NCBI GenBank assembly: GCA_001557035.1
Contig: LSKJ01000698.1
Location: 1-17,209 of the forward strand
Reading direction: 5' to 3'
DNA: 17,209 nt
Source: Rhodospirillaceae bacterium CCH5-H10
GTDB taxonomy: Bacteria; Pseudomonadota; Alphaproteobacteria; Reyranellales; Reyranellaceae
Positions 1 through 7,654 of the stretch are shown piece by piece. A program made the position numbers and the translations under genes. The notes under the pieces were generated by a model. That model saw only the letters and a list, made by a program, of their open reading frames with translations, searched no databases and had not been told where the DNA came from. Each line of letters begins with the position of its first letter. Within the stretch, counting starts at the first letter, position 1.

Positions 1-236
1 CCCGCCGTCATCAGCCCCTCGCCGCGACGGCTCAGGAAATCCTGGGTGAGGCCCGCCCCGTCGGCCTCGCACAGTTCGAACTCGCTTTCGCCGACGGCGA
101 GGATCGTGCGCTTGGCCGAGAGGTGGCGACTATGGTCGTGGCGCGCCACCTGGCTGCCGAGCAACTGGCCGAAGCGCTGCGCCGCCCTGGCGGCGTCGTG
201 CACGGCGATCTGGACGCGGTCACACCGATCGAGCAT
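1..236 (-). CDS. VOC (glyoxalase/bleomycin-resistance fold) protein, N-terminal part
   Basis: Only the first 78 codons are in the window; the gene continues past position 1. The start RVQIAVHDAARAAQRFGQLL followed by an ILAVGESEFELCE strand pattern matches the first beta-alpha-beta-beta-beta half of vicinal-oxygen-chelate proteins such as glyoxalase I or methylmalonyl-CoA epimerase relatives. The His/Gln and Glu positions of a metal site cannot be judged from the fragment. The ATG at 236 lies 14 bp after the gshA stop, and a GAGG that overlaps that stop serves as ribosome-binding site, so it is very likely co-transcribed with gshA. Placement next to gshA makes a glutathione-dependent substrate tempting, but that is inference; the substrate is unknown. 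Confidence 0.7.
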   Translation of the reverse strand, partial: MLDRCDRVQIAVHDAARAAQRFGQLLGSQVARHDHSRHLSAKRTILAVGESEFELCEADGAGLTQDFLSRRGEGLMTA

Positions 237-250
237 GTCGCGACCTTACC

Positions 251-1615
251 TCAGTAGGCACAGTCGCGGAACAGCGCCGCGAAGGACCCTTTCCATTCGC
301 CCTTCCACTTGGCGAGAAGTTCGTCGGCCGGCGCCTGGCCGCTGGCGACGGCGCGATCGAGCGGCGCCAGATACATGGTCTCGTCGGCGCCGTCGGCGTC
401 GAGTTGCTTGCGGGCGCGCAGGCCGGCATGGGCGATCTCGACCACGTCGCGCGCCAGTTCGGACAGAACACGGCCGCGGAACATCGTGGCGAGACCGGTC
501 TTCGGCGTCTCGGCGCGCAGGAAGTCATGGTCGGCGGTGGTCCAGTCCTTCACCAGGTCCCACGCCGCGTCGAGCGCGCCCTGGTCATAGAGCAGGCCGA
601 CCCACAGCGCCGGCAGCGCGTTCAGCGCGGGCAACGCCCCCGAATCCGCACCACGCATCTCGAGGTAGCGCTTCAGCCGCACCTCGGGGAAAGCGGTGGT
701 GATGTGGTCGGCCCAGTCGTTGATCGAGGGCAGCTCGCCCGGCCGCGCCGGCAGCTTGCCCTTCAGGAAGTCGCGGAAGCTCTGGCCGGAGGCGTCGATG
801 TACTTGCCGTCGCGATAGACGAAGTACATCGGCACATCGAGCATGTAGTCGACGTAGCGCTCGAAGCCGAACCCGTCCTCGAAGACGAAGGGCAGCACGC
901 CGCAACGATCGGGGTCGGTGTCGGTCCAGATGTGGCTGCGGTAGCTCTTGAAGCCGATGTCCTTGCCCTCCTTGAAGGGCGAGTTGGCGAACAGCGCGGT
1001 GGCGATCGGCTGCAGGGCCAGCGACACGCGGAACTTCTTCACCATGTCGGCTTCGGAATCGAAGTCGAGATTGGTCTGCACGGTACAGGTCCGCAGCATC
1101 ATGTCGAGGCCGAGCTTGCCCACCTTGGGCATGTACTCGCGCATGATCTTGTATCGGCCCTTGGGCATCCAGTGCATGTCCTCGCGCGTCCATTCCGGCG
1201 CGAAGCCCAGCCCGATGAACGACGCACCGATCTCGCCCGCGACCGTCTTCACCTCGTCGATGTGCTGGCCGTTCTCGGCCGCCGCCTCGTGCAGCGTCGC
1301 GAGCGGCGCACCCGACAGTTCGAACTGGCCGCCCGGCTCCAGGGTGATGCTGGCCTTGCCGCGCAGCAGCGCGATGGGATTGTTGCCCTCGACCACCGGC
1401 TCCCAGCCAAAGCGTGTCAGCCCTTCGAGCATGGCGCGGATGCCGTCCGGCCCATCATAGGCCAGCGGCTTCAGGGTCTTCGTGTGGTAGCCGAACTTCT
1501 CGTGCTCGGTGCCCATGCGCCATTGGGCGCGGGGCTTGTTGCCGGCTGCGAAGTATTCGATCAGCTGCTGCCGATTTTCGATCGGCGCGCCGCCGCCCGA
1601 CGGAGGTGCGGACAT
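251..1615 (-). CDS. gshA: Glutamate-cysteine ligase (gamma-glutamylcysteine synthetase)
   Basis: Catalyses ATP-dependent joining of L-glutamate and L-cysteine, the first and rate-limiting step of glutathione synthesis, in the cytoplasm. The 454-residue protein is of the plant/alphaproteobacterial GCL type. MGTEHEKFGY (residues 34-43) carries the ATP/metal-binding Glu cluster, ITLEPGGQFELSGAPL (90-105) is the family glutamate/metal motif, and RTCTVQTNLDF and QPIATALFANSPF follow in the expected order. The reading frame is open upstream to 1735, but the ATG at 1615 has AGGGAG about 9 bases ahead and gives the usual family length, so I take that start. It sits 144 bp downstream of rsmE on the same strand and just upstream of the VOC gene. 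Confidence in family is very high; redox control through disulfides as in plants cannot be inferred here. Confidence 0.95.
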   Translation of the reverse strand: MSAPPSGGGAPIENRQQLIEYFAAGNKPRAQWRMGTEHEKFGYHTKTLKPLAYDGPDGIRAMLEGLTRFGWEPVVEGNNPIALLRGKASITLEPGGQFELSGAPLATLHEAAAENGQHIDEVKTVAGEIGASFIGLGFAPEWTREDMHWMPKGRYKIMREYMPKVGKLGLDMMLRTCTVQTNLDFDSEADMVKKFRVSLALQPIATALFANSPFKEGKDIGFKSYRSHIWTDTDPDRCGVLPFVFEDGFGFERYVDYMLDVPMYFVYRDGKYIDASGQSFRDFLKGKLPARPGELPSINDWADHITTAFPEVRLKRYLEMRGADSGALPALNALPALWVGLLYDQGALDAAWDLVKDWTTADHDFLRAETPKTGLATMFRGRVLSELARDVVEIAHAGLRARKQLDADGADETMYLAPLDRAVASGQAPADELLAKWKGEWKGSFAALFRDCAY

Positions 1616-1673
1616 ACGGTCATCTCTCCCTGATCGCTCCGGGCCTTCTGAGGGCTGGTGGAGCGGCGCAGTC

Positions 1674-1692
1674 GCATGAGGAAACCTCACGC
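1674..1692 (-). other. Small hairpin in the rsmE-gshA gap
   Basis: In the 144-bp gap between rsmE and gshA the minus strand reads GCGTGAGG-TTT-CCTCATGC, a perfect 8-bp stem (one G-U pair) with a 3-base loop. No U-tract follows, so it is not an intrinsic terminator. It may be an RNA stability or processing hairpin in the gshA leader, or chance. The rest of the gap shows no clear promoter. Confidence 0.35.
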
Positions 1693-1759
1693 GAGCCTGC
1701 GGCTGGTTCATCCTGTTCGATTCCCCCTCTCCCACATCGCCGGGGGACTGCGCAAGCGC

Positions 1760-2548
1760 TCAGACGGTAACCTTGGATGTGCGATAATCGCCGCTGAGAC
1801 GGGGCGTCGGGCGCCGCCAGTCGCCCACGAGGGCCTGCCAGCATGCCAGCGCTGCAAGCGCCGCCGTGTCGGCCCGCAGGATGCGCGGACCGAGGCCGAC
1901 AGACATTACATCCTTTATGCGACGGAGTGCCTGCAGCTCGGCTTCGGCGAAGCCACCTTCGGGCCCGATCACGATCGCCCACGGCGCGGCCCGCGCGACG
2001 TCATCCAGTTGCAACAGGGCCTCGGTGATCGGCGGGCCGCCCCCGGTCTCGTCGCACATCATCAGCCGCCGGTCCGCGGGCCAGGTGTCGAGCAACTTTC
2101 CGAGATCGAGCGATTCGCGAACCTCGGGCACGGTCAGCCGCTCGGTCTGCTCCGCCGCCTCGACGGCGTTGGCGCGCAGGCGGCCGACATTGACCCTCTC
2201 GACCGCCGTGTGGCGCGTCACCACCGGCTGCAGCACCGAGACGCCGAGTTCGGTCGCCTTCTCGGCGATGTAGTCGATGCGCGCACGCTTCACCGGCGCG
2301 AAGCACAGCCAGAGGTCGGGCTCGGGCACCTGCTCGCGCGTGCGCTCGCTCACTTCCGCGACCGCCGCCTTCTTGCCGCGCGACGACAGCGTGCCGCGCC
2401 ATTCGCCGTCGCGGCCGTTGAACAGCAGCAGCGGCGCGCCGTCCGGCCGGCGCATCACGTGGCGCAGGTAGTGAACCTGGGCCTCGTCGAGCGGGGCTTC
2501 GCCGCCGGCCGCGAGATCGGCCTCGACGAAGAGGCGTGCGGCACTCAT
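1760..2548 (-). CDS. rsmE: 16S rRNA (uracil-1498-N3)-methyltransferase
   Basis: SAM-dependent SPOUT-family methyltransferase that methylates N3 of U1498 in helix 44 of 16S rRNA in the 30S subunit. The 262 residues show an N-terminal PUA-like domain with HYLRHVMRR (27-34) and the C-terminal knotted SPOUT domain: EKATELGV (96-103), EAAEQTER (130-137), IGPEGGF (194-200) and LGPRILRADTA (219-229), the last two forming the SAM-binding trefoil knot. The ATG at 2548 is preceded by GAAGGAAC, a good ribosome-binding site. It is divergent from ubiA with 49 bp between the two start codons, so the promoters must overlap or sit in that gap, and it probably reads on into gshA. Confidence 0.96.
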   Translation of the reverse strand: MSAARLFVEADLAAGGEAPLDEAQVHYLRHVMRRPDGAPLLLFNGRDGEWRGTLSSRGKKAAVAEVSERTREQVPEPDLWLCFAPVKRARIDYIAEKATELGVSVLQPVVTRHTAVERVNVGRLRANAVEAAEQTERLTVPEVRESLDLGKLLDTWPADRRLMMCDETGGGPPITEALLQLDDVARAAPWAIVIGPEGGFAEAELQALRRIKDVMSVGLGPRILRADTAALAALACWQALVGDWRRPTPRLSGDYRTSKVTV

Positions 2549-2597
2549 GAAAGTTCCTTCGATGGATCATTGACGCGCATCGCTGCATGATGACGCC

Positions 2598-3521
2598 ATG
2601 ACCACCGCCCGGACAACCGGCTTCACCGATATCGACCAGACGCACTGGACGCTGCGCTACCTGCCGCCCTGGGCGCGGCCCTATGGACGGCTGGCGCGCT
2701 GGGACCGACCGATCGGCATCTGGCTGCTGCTGTTTCCCTGCTGGTGGTCGTCGGCGCTGGCCGCCGCGCCGAACTGGGCCCAGCTCGCGGGCTACATGGC
2801 GCTGTTCACGGTCGGCGCCATCGCCATGCGTGGCGCGGGCTGCACCTGGAACGACATCCTCGACCGCAAGGTCGATGCCGGCGTCGAACGCACGCGCGGC
2901 CGGCCGCTGCCCTCGGGCGAGTTGAAGCTGCACCACGCGCTGATCTGGATGGCGCTTCAGGGCGCCGTGGGCGCGGCCGTGCTGTTCAAGCTCAACAAGT
3001 TCGCGGGTGGCGTGGCACTGCTCTCGCTGCTGCTCGTCGCCGTCTATCCGGCGATGAAGAAGATCACCTCCTGGCCGCAGGTCGTGCTGGGCTTCGCCTT
3101 CAACTGGGGCGCGCTGGTCGGCTACGCCGCCGTCACCCAGACGCTCTCCTGGGCCACCATCGCGCTCTATCTCGGCGGCGTCGCCTGGACGATGGTCTAC
3201 GACACGATCTACGCCATGCAGGACCAGCGCGACGATGCCGTGGTCGGCGTGAAGTCGACCGCCCGCCGCTTCGCCGCCGCCCCGCGCCGCTGGCTCACCT
3301 TCTTCGCCGTGCTGGCCCTCGCGCTGTGGACGGCGACCGGCCTGCTGGCGCCGCTGGGCGTGGGCTACTTCGTCCTGCTGGCCTGTATCGCGGCGCACTT
3401 CGTGTGGCAGATCGCGCTGCTCAAGCCCCACGACCCGGCCGACTGCCTGATGCGCTTCAAGTCAAACCGGGCCGTCGGCTGGATGATGCTGGCTGCGCTC
3501 GTGGCGGACAGGCTGTACTGA
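2598..3521 (+). CDS. ubiA: 4-hydroxybenzoate polyprenyltransferase
   Basis: Integral membrane enzyme that transfers the polyprenyl tail to 4-hydroxybenzoate, the committed step of ubiquinone synthesis. The 307 residues contain both aspartate-rich Mg-diphosphate motifs: NDILDRKVD (85-93) followed by ERTRGRPLPSG, and YDTIYAMQDQRDD (201-213). About eight hydrophobic helices alternate with these loops, starting at IGIWLLLFPCWW. The N-terminal WTLRYLPPWARPYGRLARWD is typical of alphaproteobacterial UbiA. The next gene begins 5 bp after the stop, so the two are an operon. The matching decarboxylase ubiD lies about 5.6 kb further along; ubiX is not in the window. Confidence 0.95.
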   Translation: MTTARTTGFTDIDQTHWTLRYLPPWARPYGRLARWDRPIGIWLLLFPCWWSSALAAAPNWAQLAGYMALFTVGAIAMRGAGCTWNDILDRKVDAGVERTRGRPLPSGELKLHHALIWMALQGAVGAAVLFKLNKFAGGVALLSLLLVAVYPAMKKITSWPQVVLGFAFNWGALVGYAAVTQTLSWATIALYLGGVAWTMVYDTIYAMQDQRDDAVVGVKSTARRFAAAPRRWLTFFAVLALALWTATGLLAPLGVGYFVLLACIAAHFVWQIALLKPHDPADCLMRFKSNRAVGWMMLAALVADRLY

Positions 3522-3526
3522 GGTAC

Positions 3527-4198
3527 ATGTCGAAACTGCCTGAAGACCCCGAGGCGTTCATCCGCACCAACACCGCGCTCGAAGCGCCGGCAATGGTGCC
3601 CGAGTTCAGGCTGTGGCTGGCCAGCGAATACGTGCCGATCTGGCAGGCGACCGAGGCCTGGCTGGAGGAGCAGAACGTCGATCCGCCCTACTGGGCCTTC
3701 TGCTGGCCGGGCGGCCAGGCGGTGGCGCGCTACCTGCTCGACAACCCGTCGCTGGTGGCCGGCAAGCGCGTGATCGACTTCGCCGCCGGCTCGGGCGTCT
3801 CCTCGATGGCCGCGGCCCGCTGCGGCGCGGCCTCGGTGCTGGCCAACGACATCGACCTCCTGTCGCTGGTCGCCGCCCGCCTGAATGCCTCGGCCAACGG
3901 TCTGTCGATCGACACCAGCCAGGAAGACTGGCTGGCCGGTCCACCCGGCAGCCCCGAGGCCGACGTGGTGATCGCGGGCGACGTCTGTTACGAGCGGGAA
4001 ATGTCGGTCCAGGCGCTGGCCTGGCTGCGCAGCCACGCCGAAAAAGGCCGCCTGGTCCTGCTGGGCGACCCCGGCCGCAACTATTTCAGCGCCCAGGGCC
4101 TCGAAGAGCGTGGCCGCTACGAGATCCCGACGACCCTCCAGCTCGAGAACCGCGGCATGCGCGAGACAGTGGTGTGGCGGGTCCTGCCGCTTTCGTAA
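3527..4198 (+). CDS. METTL20-like protein (ETF-beta) lysine methyltransferase
   Basis: A 223-residue class I SAM-dependent methyltransferase. The motif DPPYWAFCWPGGQAVARYLL (52-71) and motif I VIDFAAGSGVSSMAAARCGA (82-101) are the hallmark of the METTL20/ETFBKMT group, and LANDID (105-110) and GDVCYE (151-156) fit motif II and the D/E-x-x-Y/F post-motif. In humans and in Agrobacterium this group methylates lysines on the electron transfer flavoprotein beta subunit; the bacterial enzyme was also reported to modify ribosomal L7/L12. The ATG is 5 bp after the ubiA stop, with GAGG overlapping that stop. Since ETF feeds electrons to ubiquinone through ETF:ubiquinone oxidoreductase, linkage to ubiA makes biological sense, though that link is inference. 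A generic 50S L11-type or nicotinamide methyltransferase label is the likely automated alternative. Confidence 0.85.
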   Translation: MSKLPEDPEAFIRTNTALEAPAMVPEFRLWLASEYVPIWQATEAWLEEQNVDPPYWAFCWPGGQAVARYLLDNPSLVAGKRVIDFAAGSGVSSMAAARCGAASVLANDIDLLSLVAARLNASANGLSIDTSQEDWLAGPPGSPEADVVIAGDVCYEREMSVQALAWLRSHAEKGRLVLLGDPGRNYFSAQGLEERGRYEIPTTLQLENRGMRETVVWRVLPLS

Positions 4199-4224
4199 AG
4201 GCCTGCACGTTTCGGATGCAGCCC

Positions 4225-4341
4225 AAGGATCCTTCGCTGCGCTCAGGATGACACGGATTGTGTGATCGCGTCGCGCGCCAAACCAAGACGCCTCCAGGCG
4301 TCATGTCCTCGGTGTCATCCTGAGCGCAGCGAAGGATCCTT
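4225..4341. repeat. Inverted-repeat pair, copy 1
   Basis: Two perfect 30-bp arms in opposite orientation, 4225-4254 and 4312-4341, with 57 bp between them. The core reads CATCCTGAGCGCAGCGAAGG in the right arm, and the outer end of each arm is the palindrome AAGGATCCTT. It fills the gap between the methyltransferase gene and the Cys-rich gene. The same element recurs twice more in the window. When transcribed, the arms could form a 30-bp stem. No transposase is associated, so a REP/MITE-like intergenic repeat is the best description. Confidence 0.9.
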
Positions 4342-4425
4342 CTCTTTCGGACAAAGAATCACCCCGTCCGGATGTAACAATTCCATCGCTGTTCTTTCAC
4401 AGACAAGTCGGGGTACGGTGAAACC

Positions 4426-5178
4426 ATGCCCCCTGCCTCCCAGAAATCAAAAATAAAGCCCGCCGATTTCGCGAGTCTCTACGAGGGCTTCAACGCCCCT
4501 GTCTCGCGGTTCGACTGCGGCCGCAAATGTGCCCCCCTCAATGACGGCGAGCCGGTCTGCTGCTCGACGCAGAACGCGGTGCCGGTGGTGCACAAGGTCG
4601 AATGGGACCTGCTCAAGACCCGCACCGACCTGTGGTCCAAGTTCAAGCCCTACGACTACGCCACCAAGAAGATCGTCGAGGAGCTGACGCCCGACTGCAT
4701 GGCGATCCATTGCAAGGGCGCGCGCCATTGCGAGCGCGACAACCGCACCATCGCCTGCCGCGGCTTCCCCTTCTATCCCTATCTGACGCGGCAGAAGCAG
4801 TTCGTGGGTATCGGCACCTACTGGGTGTTCGAGGACCGCTGCTGGATGATGTCCCACCTCGAGATCGTCGACCGCAAGTTCGTCGAGGAATTCATCGCCA
4901 CCTACGAGGCGCTGTTCATCAAGGACAAGAGCGAGTTCGACACCTATGTCGACTTCTCGGCCTCGGCGCGCCGCGTCTACTCGCGCTGGAAGCGGGAGAT
5001 CCCGCTGCTCGGCCGCAAGGGCGAACTGCTGATCGTGACGCCCTCGACCGGCGAGATCCGTCCGGGCAAGCCGAAAGACTTTCCCAAGGTCGAGCCGTTC
5101 AACTCCGAGAAGAACTACCGCGCCGCGATCAAGGAAGCCGGCGGCGAGTATCCGAAGGACGGGTTGCGCCCGACCTGA
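4426..5178 (+). CDS. Cys-rich YkgJ-like putative metal-binding protein
   Basis: A 250-residue protein of unknown function with nine cysteines, all in the first 140 residues: C31, C35, C45, C46, C91, C96, C102, C111 and C139. The pattern FDCGRKCAPLN ... VCC ... HCERDNRTIACRGFPFYPYL resembles the YkgJ (zinc/iron-chelating) family, where a C-x(2-3)-C...CC...CRxFP arrangement binds a metal or Fe-S cluster. Identification to this fold is from motif pattern only. There is no signal peptide or membrane segment. The start is ATG 4426 with GGTGA close upstream. It is flanked on both sides by the interspersed inverted repeats, so it looks like a single-gene unit. The second half (charged, FDTYVDFSASARRVYSRWKRE) shows no recognisable motif. 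Confidence 0.75.
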   Translation: MPPASQKSKIKPADFASLYEGFNAPVSRFDCGRKCAPLNDGEPVCCSTQNAVPVVHKVEWDLLKTRTDLWSKFKPYDYATKKIVEELTPDCMAIHCKGARHCERDNRTIACRGFPFYPYLTRQKQFVGIGTYWVFEDRCWMMSHLEIVDRKFVEEFIATYEALFIKDKSEFDTYVDFSASARRVYSRWKREIPLLGRKGELLIVTPSTGEIRPGKPKDFPKVEPFNSEKNYRAAIKEAGGEYPKDGLRPT

Positions 5179-5205
5179 GACGGTCGCCGGTTGCTGGCGC
5201 CGCCC

Positions 5206-5325
5206 AAGGGTCCCTCGGCTACGCTCGGGATGACACCTTTTTCGATGTGAACGAGGTGCGCCATATCCCGGGTGCACGACGCCAATACCCCAACGGTGTC
5301 ATCCCGAGCGCAGCGAGGGATCCTT
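5206..5325. repeat. Inverted-repeat pair, copy 2
   Basis: Left arm 5206-5236 (31 bp, slightly diverged) and right arm 5296-5325, facing each other across 59 bp. The right arm has CATCCCGAGCGCAGCGAGGG in place of the CATCCTGAGCGCAGCGAAGG of copy 1, a variant with two substitutions. The left arm carries the matching change, CTCGGGATG, so the arms remain largely complementary. It fills the gap between the Cys-rich gene and the permease gene. Confidence 0.87.
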
Positions 5326-5360
5326 CCTCGGTGCCGGCGGCATCGTGCTAGAACCCCATC

Positions 5361-6263
5361 GTGTCGTTCTTCACCCGCCGTCGCATCGCCTGGACGCTGC
5401 TGTTGCTGACGCCCGCGATGTTCTCCGTGAACATGCTGGGCGCGCGCTACGCCACGTTCGTGCCGCCGAACGCACTGGCGCTGGGACGCTGGTTCTTCGT
5501 GGCCCTGCTGCTGCTGCCGTTCGTCTGGCTCCGTCTCGTGCGCCACCGCCACGCGCTCGCGCGCGAGTGGCGCGACCTGTTGCTGCTCGGCGCACTCGGC
5601 ATGTGGATCTGCGGCGCTTGGGTCTATATCGGCGCGCGCTCCGTGCCGGCGCTCAACATCGGCCTGATCTATGCCGCCTCGCCGATCCTGGTGGTGGCGC
5701 TGGGCCGTGTTCTCTACCGCGAGCGACTCACGCCGGGCCGCATCGCGGGCATCGTGCTCTGCCTCGCGGGCGTCGCCGCCGTGTTCGCCAAGGGACGGGT
5801 GGAAAACCTGCTGTCGGTCCGTTTCACCGAGGGCGATCTGTGGATCGCCGCCGCCTCGGCCTGCTGGGGCCTCTATTCCGTGCTGCTGAAGGCGCGGCCG
5901 AGTGCCCTCGATCCACTGACGCGGCTCTGCGCCATCTCCTTCGCGGGCGCGATCGTGCTGCTGCCGTTCACGCTCGGCGAGGCGCTGTTCTGGCAGGCGC
6001 CCGACCTCGCCGACTGGCGCACCTGGGCGGCCTTCCTCGTGCTGGCGATCATTCCGGGCGTCGGCGCCTACGGCGCCTTCGCCTATTGCGTGCGCGAGCT
6101 CGGACCGTCGGTCACCAGCGTGTCGATGTATCTCGGCCCGCTCTATGTCGGCATCCTGGCCTGGCTGACCCTTGGCGAAACGCCGCACTGGTATCATCTG
6201 ATGGGAACCATGCTGGTGCTGCCCGGCTTGTTCCTCGCGACCCGCCCTGCCAAAGGAGCCTGA
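5361..6263 (+). CDS. DMT-superfamily (EamA) permease
   Basis: A 300-residue inner membrane protein with about ten hydrophobic helices arranged as two EamA repeats: first half from WTLLLLTPAMFSVNMLGARYA to LCLAGVAAVFA, second from LWIAAASACWGLYSVLLKA to LMGTMLVLPGLFLATRP. The conserved end-of-repeat segments IYAASPILVVALGRVLYRERL and LGPLYVGILAWLTLGETPHW are diagnostic. It is likely an exporter of small metabolites; the substrate cannot be predicted. The start is a GTG: an in-frame stop lies at 5349, and the next ATG (5418) would cut into the first helix. The ribosome-binding site is weak. The stop is followed after one base by the creA start, so the two are co-transcribed. Confidence 0.88.
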   Translation: MSFFTRRRIAWTLLLLTPAMFSVNMLGARYATFVPPNALALGRWFFVALLLLPFVWLRLVRHRHALAREWRDLLLLGALGMWICGAWVYIGARSVPALNIGLIYAASPILVVALGRVLYRERLTPGRIAGIVLCLAGVAAVFAKGRVENLLSVRFTEGDLWIAAASACWGLYSVLLKARPSALDPLTRLCAISFAGAIVLLPFTLGEALFWQAPDLADWRTWAAFLVLAIIPGVGAYGAFAYCVRELGPSVTSVSMYLGPLYVGILAWLTLGETPHWYHLMGTMLVLPGLFLATRPAKGA

Positions 6264-6264
6264 G

Positions 6265-6732
6265 ATGACCCGCTTTTTCCTTGCCGCCCTCGCCCTGCTC
6301 GTGGCGCTTCCCATGGCGCTTCCCGCCGCGGCCGAGGAGATCGGCTCGGTCGGCTACCGCTTCAAGTGGCTGGGGCCCAACGACAAGATCGTGGTCGAGG
6401 CGTTCGACGATCCCGACCTCGCCGGCATCACCTGCTACCTGGCGCGCGCCCGCACCGGCGGCCTCAAGGGCATGGTCGGCCTGGCGGAAGACCCGCCCTA
6501 TGCCTCGATCTCCTGCCACCAGGTCGGCCCGGTGGATGCCGAGAAGGCCGAGAAGCTCAAGAGCCCGCACGAAGTGTTCAGCGAGCGCGCCTCGCTGATC
6601 TTCAAGACCACCCAGGTCGTGCGCTTCTACGATCCCAAGCGGCGCGCGCTCATCTACCTCACCTATACCGACCGCGTGATCGAGGGCAGCCCGCAGAACT
6701 CGATCAGCGTCGTGCCCGTCGGACTGCGCTGA
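6265..6732 (+). CDS. creA: CreA family periplasmic protein
   Basis: A 155-residue exported protein closely following E. coli CreA throughout: EIGSVGYRFKWLGPNDKIVV, EAFDDPDLAGITCYLARART, GLAEDPPYASISCHQVGP and FYDPKRRALIYLTYTDRVIE. Residues 1-23 form a signal peptide with a cleavage site after LPAAA. C57 and C84 are conserved and could form a disulfide in the periplasm. The molecular function of CreA is not established, and the creBCD partners are not here. AAAGGAG inside the end of the permease gene is its ribosome-binding site. Confidence 0.93.
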   Translation: MTRFFLAALALLVALPMALPAAAEEIGSVGYRFKWLGPNDKIVVEAFDDPDLAGITCYLARARTGGLKGMVGLAEDPPYASISCHQVGPVDAEKAEKLKSPHEVFSERASLIFKTTQVVRFYDPKRRALIYLTYTDRVIEGSPQNSISVVPVGLR

Positions 6733-6753
6733 CTTCATTCGGAGAACAATGGA

Positions 6754-7638
6754 ATGACCACGCGTCCCCCGCCCAACTGGCGCTCGCTGATGTTCGTGCC
6801 GGTGCTGGCCGAACGCTTCATCGCCAAGGCCCATACGCGCGGCGCCGATGCGCTGATCCTCGACCTCGAGGATTCGATCATCCCGTCCAAGAAGGCGGAG
6901 GCGCGCGCCGCCATCGCCGCCGCCGTGCCGCGGGTCGCACAGAACGGCGCCGACGTCGTGGTCCGCATCAACCGTCCGCTCGAACTTGCGGTACCCGACA
7001 TCGAGGCCGCCGTGATGCCCGGCGTCTCGGCGCTGATGCTGCCCAAGGTGATGGGCCCCGAGCATGTGCGGCTGCTGGCCGAATTGGTGACCGAGCGCGA
7101 GACGCAGCTCGGGATGGAGATCGGCCATACGCGCTTCCTGGTGCTGATCGAGACCACGGCGGCGCTGCCGCATCTTTTCGCCATCGCCGCCGAGCCGCGC
7201 ATGGCCGGCATGTCGGTCGGTGGCGAGGATTTCGCCACCGACATGGGCGCGATCCCGTCGGCCGACAGCATGTACGTTTTCGCGATGCAGGGACTGGCCG
7301 CCTGCCGCGCCGCCGGCATCCTGCCGATGGGCTCGATGGGCCAGCTCGCCAAGATCGACGACCTGGAGTCCTACCGCGCCGGCCTGAAGCGCGGCCGCGA
7401 ACTGGGCTTCACCACGGCCTCCTGCATCCATCCCGCGCACGTGCCGATCATCAACGAGGAGTACGGCGCCTCCGACGCCGAGCTCGATCGTGCCCGTCGC
7501 CTGCTCGCGGCCTTCGAGGTCGCCAAGGCCAACGGCGAGGGCGCCGTCGCCTTCGAGGGCAGCATGGTCGACCTGCCGATCGTCATCCGCGCCGAACGGC
7601 TGCTCGCGCGCGCGGCGTCGTGGAAGAAAACAGGCTGA
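6754..7638 (+). CDS. CitE/HpcH-HpaI family C-C lyase (CoA-ester or aldolase type)
   Basis: A 294-residue TIM-barrel protein of the citrate lyase beta/malyl-CoA lyase superfamily. FVPVLAERFIAKAHTRGADALILDLED (14-40), VVVRIN (68-73), LMLPKV (94-99), VLIET (130-134, metal-ligand Glu133), GGEDFATDMG (156-165, second acidic ligand) and CIHPAHVPIINE occur in family order. The C-terminal GSMVDLPIVIRAERLLARA is also typical. Members cleave or form (S)-citramalyl-CoA, malyl-CoA or HMG-type esters; the exact substrate is not readable. GGAGA 8 bp upstream supports ATG 6754, in preference to the ATG at 6749, which reads only two codons to a stop. The GST-like gene follows 16 bp later in the same direction. 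Confidence 0.88.
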   Translation: MTTRPPPNWRSLMFVPVLAERFIAKAHTRGADALILDLEDSIIPSKKAEARAAIAAAVPRVAQNGADVVVRINRPLELAVPDIEAAVMPGVSALMLPKVMGPEHVRLLAELVTERETQLGMEIGHTRFLVLIETTAALPHLFAIAAEPRMAGMSVGGEDFATDMGAIPSADSMYVFAMQGLAACRAAGILPMGSMGQLAKIDDLESYRAGLKRGRELGFTTASCIHPAHVPIINEEYGASDAELDRARRLLAAFEVAKANGEGAVAFEGSMVDLPIVIRAERLLARAASWKKTG

Positions 7639-7654
7639 ACGGGAACAACCGCAC

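Noticed and set aside
404..1633. 409-codon plus-strand open frame across gshA
   Set aside because: Antisense shadow of gshA in GC-rich DNA; no recognisable domain, and gshA on the other strand is unambiguous.
1616..1735. N-terminal extension of gshA from ATG 1735 or 1711
   Set aside because: The extra residues are low-complexity, unlike the family N-terminus, and ATG 1615 has a well-spaced ribosome-binding site.
2001..3431. 476-codon minus-strand open frame spanning rsmE and ubiA
   Set aside because: Overlaps two well-identified genes in other frames, and its translation is low-complexity Arg/Gly/Ala-rich.
6749..6757. ATG-GAA-TGA mini-ORF just before the CitE-like start
   Set aside because: Two codons overlapping the real start; probably incidental, although a minor effect on initiation cannot be excluded.
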